From positions 124,001-188,000 of the forward strand of contig JALUUM010000007.1 in the NCBI GenBank assembly GCA_027021365.1: a stretch of 64,000 nucleotides of DNA, written 5' to 3'. Within the stretch, counting starts at the first letter, position 1. Each line of letters starts with the position of its first letter. The stretch is from Spirochaetales bacterium. GTDB taxonomy: Bacteria; Spirochaetota; Spirochaetia; SZUA-6. The notes under the pieces are model-generated. The model saw only the letters and a program-made list of their open reading frames with translations, made no database searches and was not told where the DNA came from. Shown in pieces: positions 16,661-25,654 of the stretch. Both the position numbers and the translations under genes were made by a program.

Positions 16661-17194
16661 ATGAAGAGATTTGTGCAACTTCTTTTTCTGATATTTTTCT
16701 TTTTGACAGGTGCATGCATTTTGTACGCTTCAGAACCATCCGTTCCTAGCTTCTCTGCGAACCTTGGCTTTGATTTCTTCAACTATTCGGAAAGCTACTT
16801 AAACATGGGAATAACCTATAACCACCCGCTTGCCGATGGCCTCGAACTGAGCCTGGGAAGCAACTTTGCCCTTTTGACAAAGGAGGAAGCGGGAAGTGTT
16901 GTTCCCTATTTCTTTATTCCCCTCGATATTGGTCTTAACTTCATATTCAGCAACCAGTTCCCAACCTATCTTATTGGATTCGGAGTCTCTCCCGTTTTAA
17001 GGATTCCGCCCAACGATACCGACGTCGGCAGGTTTTACATGGGACCATTTCTGAAGGCCGGTGTAAGGCTGAGGGTGCACAAACTGATGAACATCTTCTT
17101 TAATGTGTACCAGGATCTCTTAATCGGGAAACCCAACTGGATAAACACCACGACAAGGATAAGGTTAGGAATAAACTTCAGGTTTACAGGCTGA
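16661..17194 (+). CDS. Predicted outer-membrane beta-barrel protein
   Basis: I place the start at ATG 16661 (177 residues) because GGGAGG stands just before it and the next residues form a signal peptide (MKRFVQLLFLIFFFLTGACILYA). A frame start at 16619 would put a charged tail before the signal and would fall inside the promoter. The mature part alternates polar and hydrophobic residues in strand-length units (FSANLGFDFFNY, LNMGITYNHPL, FLKAGVRLRVH) and ends TTRIRLGINFRFTG, typical of a small barrel. Function is unknown. The Cys in TGAC could make it a lipoprotein, but the context fits that less well. Confidence 0.7.
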   Translation: MKRFVQLLFLIFFFLTGACILYASEPSVPSFSANLGFDFFNYSESYLNMGITYNHPLADGLELSLGSNFALLTKEEAGSVVPYFFIPLDIGLNFIFSNQFPTYLIGFGVSPVLRIPPNDTDVGRFYMGPFLKAGVRLRVHKLMNIFFNVYQDLLIGKPNWINTTTRIRLGINFRFTG

Positions 17195-17240
17195 GTAGTC
17201 AAGAAAACAAAGATAGGGAGGAAAGTCTAAAAACCCCCGT

Positions 17241-18863
17241 TTAAAAAGCCCCGAGTTTTTTAAGTTTTTCATACTCCATTTTAAATGTTGGGGTTACGAT
17301 TCCCTCTGATACCATTTTCTCTATCTCACCCTTTGAAAAAAAGGCTCCCTCCTCTATCTCTATAAGATCCGGCTGAATTGCCTCCGGGCTTCCTGAAAAA
17401 ACGAGCCTATAGGTAAATACAAACTCAGACTCCACCTTATCCCTGTATATGTAAGTATAAAGGAATTCAGCCGAGGCACTGTCTATTCCCAGTTCCTCTT
17501 CCACCTCCCTCTCAAGGGCATCTTCCACGGCTTCGCCGCCCCGGATATGTCCTCCTACCGAGGTGTCCCAGTAACCGGGGTACCTTTCCTTCTTAAGAGC
17601 ACGCTTCTGGAGGAATAGCCTCCCCTTCTCGTCGAAGAGATGAAGATGAACAACACCATGGAGTAGTCTCGGATTCCCGTGACACTCTGCACGCCTTGCA
17701 GTTCCTGTTTCCTTTCCGTCAGCTGTGTAAAGCTGAAACACCTCGTCCTCCTTCTTCATCCCCACGTAACTGCCAAGGACATCCTCCCATGTTATACCCT
17801 CACCGGAATATATGTCGCGCTCAGATTCTTTACCGATTATGAGATCGAAAAATTCAGGCTGAATTCCTGGTTTGAGGTTTTTCTCACTTCTCAACGCTGC
17901 TGCATTGCGCCTTGTTATTTTCTCTCCTTTCCTTATATCTCTTACTGCATGAATGGTCCTGTTTGTCGTTTCGTAGTTTCTCTCCTCCGAATCCGCAAGC
18001 CTCTTTACCCCGTCACCGGAAATCTTAGAGACACGCCTCTTTCCGTAATTCTCTTCCAGAAATGAAATCGCTTCCAAGGGATTTTTATGCGCCGCCCTCA
18101 CCTTTTCCACCATTGCCTTGAAATCCTTCGGTTCCAGGGCAAATGAGTCATCCAGCCCCTCACCACTCCTTGTCAGGGTGAAATGCTTTTCTATTAAAAC
18201 GGCCCCCTCCAGAGTTGCCATTACGGGAACGAGAAAAGGGTCCATTGAATGATCGGATATTCCTACCGGTACTCCGAAGATCTTGGAGAGTGATGTTATA
18301 ACTTTTACATTGTACTCCTCTTCCGGTGCCGGGTATGCGGTAACACAGTGGAGAAGAATGCTGTTTTTTCCCGTAATGGAAACAGCCCTCTCTATATCAC
18401 ATAGCTTGCTCACACCGGTTGAAAGAATGACAGGCTTTTTGTAGCTTGCAACCTCTTCCAGGAGCTCCCTGTAATTCAGTTCAGGCGAAGCAATTTTATA
18501 AGCTTCGACACCCAGTTTTTTAAGAATCCTGGCACTCTTCAGTCCGAAGGGAGTACAGAGGAACTTCAAACCTGCCTTTTCCGTGTAGGACTTAATGGAA
18601 GCATAGAACTCTTCTCCCCGTTCAAGAGACTTGAACCTGTCGTATAGGTTTACATTCTCTCCGGTAAGTTTTATGTAACCTGTTCTCGGGTGCACTATTT
18701 CATCGGCAAATACAAGCTGAAACTTAGCGCAGTCTGCCCCCGATGCCTTTACCGCATCTATGAGCCTGTAAGCCTTTTTCAGGTCGCCACCATGCGAGGT
18801 GCCCACCTCCGCAACAATAAAGGGCAGCTTCCCCTCTGTAAAGGTTAATACATCATCTTCCAT
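17241..18863 (-). CDS. NeuB-like sialic acid synthase fused to SAF and Nudix domains
   Basis: I chose ATG 18863 (540 residues), which directly follows the stop of the upstream gene (TGA-A-ATG); the longer frame would overlap that gene by 71 bases. A NeuB/SpsE barrel spans about 1-270: FIVAEVGTSHGGD, KIASPELNY, STGVSKL, LLHCVTAYPAPEEEYN, GISDHSMDP and IEKHFTL. A SAF (antifreeze-like) domain follows at about 295-365 (RTIHAVRDIRKGEKITRRN). The C-terminal 150 residues are a Nudix hydrolase with a complete box (G-x5-E-x7-REVEEELGI). NeuB enzymes condense PEP with an N-acetyl hexosamine to a nonulosonic acid. The Nudix part might act on a nucleotide or diphosphate product. No neuA or neuC lies in the window. 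Confidence 0.85.
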   Translation of the reverse strand: MEDDVLTFTEGKLPFIVAEVGTSHGGDLKKAYRLIDAVKASGADCAKFQLVFADEIVHPRTGYIKLTGENVNLYDRFKSLERGEEFYASIKSYTEKAGLKFLCTPFGLKSARILKKLGVEAYKIASPELNYRELLEEVASYKKPVILSTGVSKLCDIERAVSITGKNSILLHCVTAYPAPEEEYNVKVITSLSKIFGVPVGISDHSMDPFLVPVMATLEGAVLIEKHFTLTRSGEGLDDSFALEPKDFKAMVEKVRAAHKNPLEAISFLEENYGKRRVSKISGDGVKRLADSEERNYETTNRTIHAVRDIRKGEKITRRNAAALRSEKNLKPGIQPEFFDLIIGKESERDIYSGEGITWEDVLGSYVGMKKEDEVFQLYTADGKETGTARRAECHGNPRLLHGVVHLHLFDEKGRLFLQKRALKKERYPGYWDTSVGGHIRGGEAVEDALEREVEEELGIDSASAEFLYTYIYRDKVESEFVFTYRLVFSGSPEAIQPDLIEIEEGAFFSKGEIEKMVSEGIVTPTFKMEYEKLKKLGAF

Positions 18864-18864
18864 T

Positions 18865-20226
18865 TCAACCGGATGAATACTTTCTTCCGCGAATGGCAAG
18901 CACGATAAACATAAGTCCAATGGGAAACAGTGCAAGTATCAGTAGAATTATCTGTAGATTTGACTTGACAATTATTCGTATCTCCCTGTCACTACCGGAA
19001 AGATACTTACCATTCTTGTCCTGAAGGCGGAACTTAAGTGACCGAAGGTTTCTCGATATAGGCACCTTGAAAGCCCTTAGGCTTGGCTGCCTTCCCTCGT
19101 ACTTTTTAGGATCAAAGGGCACTATCTTGTAACCGAGGGAGGAGCCTTGAGTCTGCTGAACATAGTAAGGTTTTTCAAGAATAACCTCTGAACTGCTCTC
19201 CTTCTTTATCAATTCAACTCTTGCCTTTGGGACCTGCTGAATTCTTACCCACTTCATTATATTGGGATTACCCTTCGCATCATTCTTTACCATCTTGTTG
19301 TAGTAAAGGTCGTTGAACTCATCCTGATAGTAGGGCCTAAGGTAGAGATCCGTTGTTCCGTCTATGTAGAGAACAGAAGAGGGTGTGGCCGACTGTACCG
19401 GTCTTGTCCACTTATCACCCGGTATCACATCGTAACCTATTCCATTACTCCTACGCTTCCCAAAAACGACTATCTTTTTCTCGGAGCCTTCCATTACCTT
19501 CCCGTCCTTATTTATAAACTTCACACTGTACTCTCCCACGGGAAGGTTTAAAACGAAGGCTTTCTCTACCGGTTTCACGTAGTATTTTGGCGCTTTGTCC
19601 GTTGGCTCCTTGGGCTGCTTCAGTGTTTTCAACTTGGCAAGAAGCCTCTTTGTATCCTTGCCCTCATCCCTTGCCTTTGTTATCTCTCTGGTAAGTCTCG
19701 TTAGTTCCGCTTCATACTTCGACTTTTCAGCATAGTACTTTTCAACAGCCTTCCAGTAGGCATCAACTATTTTTGAATATTTTTGCCATTCCTTATCGGC
19801 ATCCTTACCGGTAAAGACCTTCCAGTTCACCTCGTACTCACCGGGAGCATTGTAGTACGTATATTTAACCTGTTTTATCTCTTTCTTACCTATATCTTTC
19901 CCTTCGATAATCAGAGTTCCTTCAAAGGGAATATTAAGGGCTTCGGTATCCACCTTCCAATCCTGAGTAATTGGCCAGAAATAGACGAGTGTCTTACGTA
20001 TAGTAATAAAATTATCCACATCTGCCATAAGGTAAAAGGTATCTGCATCTTGCCTGCAGAAGGTTCCCGTATATTCTTTCCCTACAAATGCAAGGATCGA
20101 ATAGATGAGCTGTTCCTTTCTTACAGGAACATCTGAAAAGACAGGTGCCAAAGCAAAGAGGAAAATCAAAATTGCAAGAATCAATGTAACTGAAAGCTTT
20201 CTGGTTGTTTTTTTCATATTTTTCAT
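18865..20226 (-). CDS. Membrane-anchored extracytoplasmic protein of ABC-2 exporter operon
   Basis: A 453-residue protein with an N-terminal signal or anchor (about 12-31) and a C-terminal membrane segment (about 424-446, ILLILALFPIGLMFIVLAI). A long periplasmic region lies between them, rich in beta-type segments with a charged helical insert at about 150-210. It ends in a short basic tail. It overlaps the permease gene upstream by four bases and abuts the NeuB-Nudix gene downstream. I do not recognise the family. It probably works with the ABC exporter as an extracytoplasmic partner. Confidence 0.7.
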   Translation of the reverse strand: MKNMKKTTRKLSVTLILAILIFLFALAPVFSDVPVRKEQLIYSILAFVGKEYTGTFCRQDADTFYLMADVDNFITIRKTLVYFWPITQDWKVDTEALNIPFEGTLIIEGKDIGKKEIKQVKYTYYNAPGEYEVNWKVFTGKDADKEWQKYSKIVDAYWKAVEKYYAEKSKYEAELTRLTREITKARDEGKDTKRLLAKLKTLKQPKEPTDKAPKYYVKPVEKAFVLNLPVGEYSVKFINKDGKVMEGSEKKIVVFGKRRSNGIGYDVIPGDKWTRPVQSATPSSVLYIDGTTDLYLRPYYQDEFNDLYYNKMVKNDAKGNPNIMKWVRIQQVPKARVELIKKESSSEVILEKPYYVQQTQGSSLGYKIVPFDPKKYEGRQPSLRAFKVPISRNLRSLKFRLQDKNGKYLSGSDREIRIIVKSNLQIILLILALFPIGLMFIVLAIRGRKYSSG

Positions 20227-21092
20227 ACTCTCACTCCCCTCACCTTAAGAATAAGGTGGCTTATCAAGAGGAGGCCACCGGTAAGTACAAGTAACAGCAA
20301 CATGCTCAGCAGATACATCGGCACATTACCGTATCCGATAGAAGACATTCCAAGGTCGAGATAAAAGACCGGGGAGATCCATTTTATTATCCAGGCAAGC
20401 ACTGTGGACAAGTTTCGGACATAACCACTCACTATCGTGAAAGAACCCATCTGAATAATCAGAAAGAAGAGTGCAATTCCGAGAAACAGCGCAATTGCGG
20501 ATGATGCCGTATCCGTCAATACGGAAGAGACAACCCCGTAGCCATAGAAAGCAAAAGAGAGAAAGATCATCATCACTGTAGTGTAAAAAAACATCGGCCC
20601 CAGAACGAGGTTGTTTATAAGGGCAGAGACGAAAAAGAAAACAAGAAGCACCATAAGATAGATCAGCGTGAAAACCATATCCTTGACAAAGGAAGCAAGG
20701 AAGTAAGAAGTTCCGTCAGCAGGACCGTAGGTTATCAGTTCCAATGCCCCGACCTTCTTCTCGAAACCGAATTTGAACACTGAACTTATAGCAAGGTAGA
20801 AGAGGAATGGAATGAATGATACAAACAGGGCAAAGAGGTATGGCCCCTCTGCAAAGAGCTTGATCACAAAGGTCTCTCCGAATGCACCGGAAAGGGACCG
20901 CGCTATCAATTCATATATGGAATTGAGACTGTAATTGAGCCCGCTTGAATCTATCGAATCGACGAATCCTCCTATCACAAAGTACCCCAGTAAGAGTCCT
21001 ATCGAAAGTGCTATATAAAAACCGGGACTTATGAATGTTTCGAATATCTTTCTCTTCGCTATTGCGCCTGTCGAGTTCAACCTGTAGTTCAT
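20223..21092 (-). CDS. ABC-2 type exporter permease
   Basis: A 289-residue protein with six hydrophobic segments (about 18-36, 70-95, 130-150, 160-180, 190-215, 255-280), the layout of ABC-2 permeases such as those in NatB or Gld-type exporters. The N-terminal cytoplasmic stretch AKRKIFETFISPGFYIAL is typical. It overlaps the ATPase gene and the following gene by four bases each, so the three are translationally coupled. The substrate is unknown. Confidence 0.85.
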   Translation of the reverse strand: MNYRLNSTGAIAKRKIFETFISPGFYIALSIGLLLGYFVIGGFVDSIDSSGLNYSLNSIYELIARSLSGAFGETFVIKLFAEGPYLFALFVSFIPFLFYLAISSVFKFGFEKKVGALELITYGPADGTSYFLASFVKDMVFTLIYLMVLLVFFFVSALINNLVLGPMFFYTTVMMIFLSFAFYGYGVVSSVLTDTASSAIALFLGIALFFLIIQMGSFTIVSGYVRNLSTVLAWIIKWISPVFYLDLGMSSIGYGNVPMYLLSMLLLLVLTGGLLLISHLILKVRGVRV

Positions 21093-22042
21093 GCTTCACC
21101 TCCAACTCCTGCAAGCATTTCAACGTTATCCTGTGTTATCGTAACGAAGGCCTCTTCGAGTGAAATTGAACGTTCCTTCAACTGAATGGGGATGAGATTT
21201 CTCTTTATCAGGAACTCCGAAAGGTTCTTTCTGTAATCGCCCTCTTTGGGGACCTTTATCTTTAACCTGTTTTTCTCCGTTGATACATCGATTACAAAGT
21301 CCAGCTTCCTGATATTCTCAACTATACCCTCCGGTATTTCTTCCAGATCAATATGAATCTCCCTGTCCCTGGAAAGCTTCAGAAGGAGCTTGTCCATTCT
21401 GTCCTCTGCCATCAGTTTTCCCCTGAAAATAATGGCTACCCTGTGACATATTTTTTCCATCTCCGAGAGGAGATGGGATGATACGAATATCGTTCTTCCC
21501 TCCCTGTTCTCCGATATGATAAGGTCCCTTACCTGTTTTATCCCTATCGGGTCCAGTCCAGATATTGGTTCATCGAGAAAGAGAATATCGGGATCGTGAA
21601 GCAGAGCTCTTACGATACTCAACTTTTGCAGCATACCACGCGAGAATTCACTTATCTTCTTGTTGGCAACATCGGCAAGATTTACCTGGGAAAGCAGGTT
21701 CATTATGCGATCCTCTGCATTCTCCACAACAAACATATCAGCAAAAAATTTAAGGTACTCCACCGCCGTCATCCAGGCCCACATCCCAACAGGATGCTTT
21801 TCGGGAACGACTCCGATTCGCTTCCTCAAATCCAGCCTGGAGGGTGTGTATCTTTCACCGAACAACTCTATTTCTCCCGATGTAGGACTGATTATTCCAA
21901 GCAGCATCATTATGGTTGATGTCTTTCCCGCCCCGTTTGGTCCTAAAAAACCGTATATCTCTCCGGGTTGAATATTGAGGTTAACCTTATCCACAGCGAT
22001 AAAGTTTCCGTACTGCTTTGTTAGATCCTTCGTTACTATCAC
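21089..22042 (-). CDS. ABC exporter ATP-binding protein
   Basis: A 317-residue NatA/CcmA-class ATPase. Walker A is GPNGAGKTS (about 34-42), the signature is FSRGMLQKL (about 133), a variant of LSGG common in this class, and Walker B is [13 protein letters not shown]. The C-terminal 90 residues are the regulatory domain of exporter ATPases. It pairs with the permease gene, which it overlaps by four bases. Confidence 0.92.
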   Translation of the reverse strand: MIVTKDLTKQYGNFIAVDKVNLNIQPGEIYGFLGPNGAGKTSTIMMLLGIISPTSGEIELFGERYTPSRLDLRKRIGVVPEKHPVGMWAWMTAVEYLKFFADMFVVENAEDRIMNLLSQVNLADVANKKISEFSRGMLQKLSIVRALLHDPDILFLDEPISGLDPIGIKQVRDLIISENREGRTIFVSSHLLSEMEKICHRVAIIFRGKLMAEDRMDKLLLKLSRDREIHIDLEEIPEGIVENIRKLDFVIDVSTEKNRLKIKVPKEGDYRKNLSEFLIKRNLIPIQLKERSISLEEAFVTITQDNVEMLAGVGGEA

Positions 22043-22055
22043 TTCTTTCCTCCTG

Positions 22056-22895
22056 TCATTTCTCTGGAGCCTTCTGATTCCACGACGTATCGACGTAATA
22101 TGTGAATTTACCCTTATAGCTGTCCAGGAATTTATTCAGTTTATCAGGTGCTTCCAGAGACAACACCTTTTTTACAACATCATTCAGTTCATCATCAGTA
22201 ATTTTTCTCGGATCCGGCACTATGAAAAGGTAATCCAGAACCCAGTAGGGAGCCTTGGTATCTTTTATCTTTGAATAGGGAACAAGGGCACTGTACCTGA
22301 ACACTGTCTCCGGTGTAGGATCCCAGTCCCATTTCACTTCACCACGGAAAAGCTCCTTTCCCCTCTCGGAACCACTATCCGTGGGAGCTTCCACGAATAT
22401 ACCGTTTTTTATCTGCTCTGAAACCCTGACAATGAGCTTTATATTGAGACACGGGTGGTTGAGGACTGCCTTCTTATCCTTTCCCACAGGACGTATCTCA
22501 AGTGATATGCCATCGCTCTTGTTATCCGTAAAAACAACGAAATGATCCAGTCCCGGTATCTCATAGCCCATGAGCATTATTGGCTCTTTTATCTCATTAT
22601 CACCCTTTTTGAGTTCAATAGGGATTTTCTTTGATACATAGTGAGGCACTTCGATAGAGAGTTCTGCTTTGCCGGGCTTTAGATGTGTGAATGTAAATTC
22701 TTTCTGGAAGTAACCCTTGATCTCCCTGTCCTGTATGGTAATCTTGGAATCCCAAACCCATTCCTTGCTCACCGAATCAAGCAGGGTAAACTTGAGTGTT
22801 GTATCGAATTTCAGACTCTTAAAGTACACGCCGACGGCGATAACCACAACAACCAGGACAAGAATAATCCAAAACCATGCCAATTTTTTTTTCAT
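22056..22895 (-). CDS. Membrane-anchored periplasmic protein, first gene of ABC-2 exporter operon
   Basis: The start is ATG 22895 (279 residues), placed seven bases after GAGAGG; an upstream in-frame TTG is less likely. One N-terminal membrane segment (about 6-25) leads into a periplasmic beta-rich domain; FTFTHLKPGKAELSIEVP resembles the carboxypeptidase-regulatory or PEGA-type fold. I do not recognise the family. Together with the 453-residue protein at 18865 it flanks the ATPase and permease genes, suggesting a four-part export or envelope-modifying machine. Confidence 0.65.
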   Translation of the reverse strand: MKKKLAWFWIILVLVVVVIAVGVYFKSLKFDTTLKFTLLDSVSKEWVWDSKITIQDREIKGYFQKEFTFTHLKPGKAELSIEVPHYVSKKIPIELKKGDNEIKEPIMLMGYEIPGLDHFVVFTDNKSDGISLEIRPVGKDKKAVLNHPCLNIKLIVRVSEQIKNGIFVEAPTDSGSERGKELFRGEVKWDWDPTPETVFRYSALVPYSKIKDTKAPYWVLDYLFIVPDPRKITDDELNDVVKKVLSLEAPDKLNKFLDSYKGKFTYYVDTSWNQKAPEK

Positions 22896-22935
22896 GAGCA
22901 AGCCTCTCTTCCTGAATTGATTTACATCGGAGTGT

Positions 22936-22964
22936 ATGTTATGCGAAAAATCCTATAGAGTCAA
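22936..22964 (-). promoter_or_regulatory. Promoter of the ABC-2 exporter operon
   Basis: On the minus strand TTGACT (22964-22959), a 17-base spacer and TAACAT (22941-22936). The -35 overlaps the last codons of dcd, giving the exporter operon its own start. Confidence 0.55.
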
Positions 22965-23509
22965 CTTATATTATCTTTTACTTCACGATCCTTGAAAACC
23001 CTGCTTCCCACAGTCCCTCTCTGTCCCTGATACTTCCCGGAATAGGGTTTCTCTGCTCTCCTGTCCATTCTTGCAAAGACTATCTGGCAAATCCTCCTTC
23101 CGCTTTTCAGCTTTATGGGCAACCTGTTGGCATTGTACAGTTCCAGTGTAATGTTCCCTTCGAAACCCGGGTCAACCCAGCCGGCATTCTGAATAAAGAG
23201 TCCTATCCGTCCGATTGAACTTCTTCCCTCCACGAATGCAGTAAGATAATCGGGAAGCCTTACATACTCCCTGGTCGTAGCAAGCAGAAAAGAGTTGGGT
23301 GGGATAATTATCTCATCCTGTTCTATCTCCACGTACTGAAGGTGCGAATCCAGTGTTATCGATTCCTCCGAGTTCTCATCCACCTTCATGAAATGCCTGC
23401 CCAGCCTTAAATCAACAGAAGCCGGTTGAATCTGATATTCTTCCAGGGGTTCTATGGAAATATCACCCTTTCTCAGCAATTCCTTTAAGGTTGTATCCGA
23501 GACAATCAC
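22961..23509 (-). CDS. dcd: dCTP deaminase
   Basis: A 182-residue enzyme of the dUTPase-like trimer fold that makes dUTP from dCTP for dTTP synthesis. The active-site block EGRSSIGRIGLFIQNAGWV (about 92-110) and the catalytic Glu in GNITLELYN are present. The tail GKYQGQRGTVGSR resembles the bifunctional dCTP deaminase/dUTPase branch more than the E. coli enzyme, so direct dUMP formation is possible. It starts with GTG overlapping the stop of pncB by one base (TAGTG). Confidence 0.92.
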   Translation of the reverse strand: MIVSDTTLKELLRKGDISIEPLEEYQIQPASVDLRLGRHFMKVDENSEESITLDSHLQYVEIEQDEIIIPPNSFLLATTREYVRLPDYLTAFVEGRSSIGRIGLFIQNAGWVDPGFEGNITLELYNANRLPIKLKSGRRICQIVFARMDRRAEKPYSGKYQGQRGTVGSRVFKDREVKDNIS

Positions 23510-24948
23510 TAAGCCACCCCTTTCTGGTATTTTTTGATCAGGCTGAATTTTACCCTCTTCAATCTTTCGGAGAGGGATACCTTGTAAATATGAGGATTGA
23601 TAAGCCTCTTGTATGTTTCATCGAAATGGGCAAGGTTTCGCCTGGTCCGCTCCTGGATTTCCTGCAGCCTGGGCAGTTTGCAAACCACCTTTCCGTCCTT
23701 CATCTTTAAATTCAACAGCGGCTTTATCCTCGAATAGTCCTTTACCGTTATGTACTTGTACTCATACATGGGATGATAAAACTTGTATGTGCGTCCCGGT
23801 ACTATCTTCTCCCGTTCTTCCGCAAGGAGATCGGCTATCGGATAGTCGTTTCCGTTGTAGAATCTGTAAACCTGTTTTATCCCGGGATTGGTGATCTTTT
23901 CCGGATTGTTGGAAAGTTTGATTACCGGTTCATACTTGCCATCGATTTTCTTTGCAACAAGCTTGTACACACCGGTAAGAGAGGAGTCCCCATTTGCAGT
24001 GACAAGGTTCGTTCCCACCCCCCATATATCAATGGGAGACTTTCTGTTTACCAGCTGGTTGATTATCTTTTCATCCAGCTCATTGGATGCCACTATCTTT
24101 GCATGTTCCAATCCCGCACTATCAAGCTTTTCCCTCACCCTCTTACTGATATATTCCAGGTCTCCGCTGTCTATCCTTACACCAAAGGATTTAATGCCCT
24201 TCTCTTTCAGTTTTTTCCCCACCTTTATGGCATTCTCTATTCCGCTTCCAAGGGCATCGTAGGTATCTATCAGGAGGAGCGTGGTTTCGGGATACACAGC
24301 GGCATAACTTTCAAAGGATTCCAGTTCATCCTTAAATGCCATAACCCAGGAATGTGCCATGGTTCCCTTTACCGGGATATTGAAAACCTTGCCGGCAAGT
24401 GTGTTCGAAGTTGCCGCAGCCCCCCCTATGAAAGCAGCTCTCGATGCTGCAAGAGCCCCGTTTATCCCGTGTGCACGCCTTAACCCGAACTCAAGAACAA
24501 TCCCCTCCCTGGAAGCCAGGTACACGCGGCTTGCCTTCGTGGCAATGAGGGTCTGAAAGTTTATTATGTTCAACAGGAAACTCTCTATCAGTTGAACCTC
24601 TATCAGCTTTCCGTGAACCCTGAGAAGGGGTTCATTGGGGAATGCGAGGGTACCTTCATCCATTGCATAGACATCGCCATTGAACCTAAAATCCGAAAGG
24701 TAATCGAGAAAATCATCTTTAAATAGATTGAGACTCTTCAAGTAAGTAATATCTTCCGCAGTAAATTTCAAGTTTTCCAGCCCGGTAAGGAGATCTTCCA
24801 GACCTGCAAAGATTGTATATCCTCCTCCGAAAGGCTGTCGCCTGTAGAACATATCGAAGACAACGTCTGCATTAAGGCCGTACCTGTAATATCCCTGCAT
24901 CATTGTCAGTTCGTAGAGATCGGTAATAAGTGACGGATTTATCTTCAT
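23509..24948 (-). CDS. pncB: Nicotinate phosphoribosyltransferase
   Basis: A 479-residue enzyme that joins nicotinate and PRPP to nicotinate mononucleotide in NAD salvage. Family marks: TDLYELTMMQGYYR at 9-22, EFGLRRAHG (about 154) with the substrate His, GTMAHSW (about 195), VRIDSGD (about 257) and DIWGVGTNLV. It follows pncA by 14 bases, so nicotinamidase and phosphoribosyltransferase form a two-step salvage pair. Confidence 0.95.
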   Translation of the reverse strand: MKINPSLITDLYELTMMQGYYRYGLNADVVFDMFYRRQPFGGGYTIFAGLEDLLTGLENLKFTAEDITYLKSLNLFKDDFLDYLSDFRFNGDVYAMDEGTLAFPNEPLLRVHGKLIEVQLIESFLLNIINFQTLIATKASRVYLASREGIVLEFGLRRAHGINGALAASRAAFIGGAAATSNTLAGKVFNIPVKGTMAHSWVMAFKDELESFESYAAVYPETTLLLIDTYDALGSGIENAIKVGKKLKEKGIKSFGVRIDSGDLEYISKRVREKLDSAGLEHAKIVASNELDEKIINQLVNRKSPIDIWGVGTNLVTANGDSSLTGVYKLVAKKIDGKYEPVIKLSNNPEKITNPGIKQVYRFYNGNDYPIADLLAEEREKIVPGRTYKFYHPMYEYKYITVKDYSRIKPLLNLKMKDGKVVCKLPRLQEIQERTRRNLAHFDETYKRLINPHIYKVSLSERLKRVKFSLIKKYQKGVA

Positions 24949-24962
24949 ATCCAGACCTGTTT

Positions 24963-25607
24963 TTATGGGAGATTATTATTCAATCGGGATGAAGAAATAA
25001 GAATAACACCTGCTTCTTTCATCCTGGAAATACTCCTTTCAATGTTACCCTGGGGGAAATCGACTCCCCTTACCGCATCTTCCACAAGATACACACCGTA
25101 GCCCAGTTTCACAGCATCCATGGCAGAATAATAGACACAGTAATCCGTTGCAAGCCCACAGAGGTACAATTCCTTGACACCTGTATCCTTAAGGTAACCA
25201 TGGAGCCCTGTGGGTGTCTTTCTGTCATTTTCAAAGAAAGCGGAGTACGAGTCTATCTCTTTCCTTCTACCCTTTCTGACAATGAGCGAGAATCCCGTGG
25301 TATCGAGATCGGGGTGAAAATCTGCCCCATGGCTTCCAGCAACACAGTGATCCGGCCAGAGAACCTGTTCTATCCCAAGAAGGTTTACCACATCGTTCAC
25401 CCTTTTACCGGGATGATTCGAGGCAAAGGAGAGATGATCTGCAGGGTGCCAGTCCTGGGTTGCAACTACATTGAAAAACCGCTTCGACAGCCCGTTTATC
25501 ACGGGAACGACGGCTTCGCCATCTTTCACTTCCAGGCTCCCGCCGTGGCAAAAATCATTCTGAACATCTATTACAAGCAGGCAAGCATCTTTCAGGGCTC
25601 TATTCAT
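24963..25607 (-). CDS. pncA: Nicotinamidase
   Basis: A 214-residue isochorismatase-fold enzyme that hydrolyses nicotinamide to nicotinate. The catalytic triad is complete: Asp 14 (VIDVQNDF), Lys 112 (IVRKG) and Cys 157 (ATDYCVYY). The metal site D52-x-H54-x3-H58 (DWHPADH) is intact. A strong SD (GGAGGG) precedes the ATG. It feeds pncB directly. Confidence 0.95.
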   Translation of the reverse strand: MNRALKDACLLVIDVQNDFCHGGSLEVKDGEAVVPVINGLSKRFFNVVATQDWHPADHLSFASNHPGKRVNDVVNLLGIEQVLWPDHCVAGSHGADFHPDLDTTGFSLIVRKGRRKEIDSYSAFFENDRKTPTGLHGYLKDTGVKELYLCGLATDYCVYYSAMDAVKLGYGVYLVEDAVRGVDFPQGNIERSISRMKEAGVILISSSRLNNNLP

Positions 25608-25654
25608 CTCTCCCTCCAGATTATAAATTACACATAAAAGAGCCTAATGGTAAA

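Noticed and set aside
24100..24500. Long plus-strand frames opposite pncB
   Set aside because: They are antisense shadows of a gene with complete family motifs.
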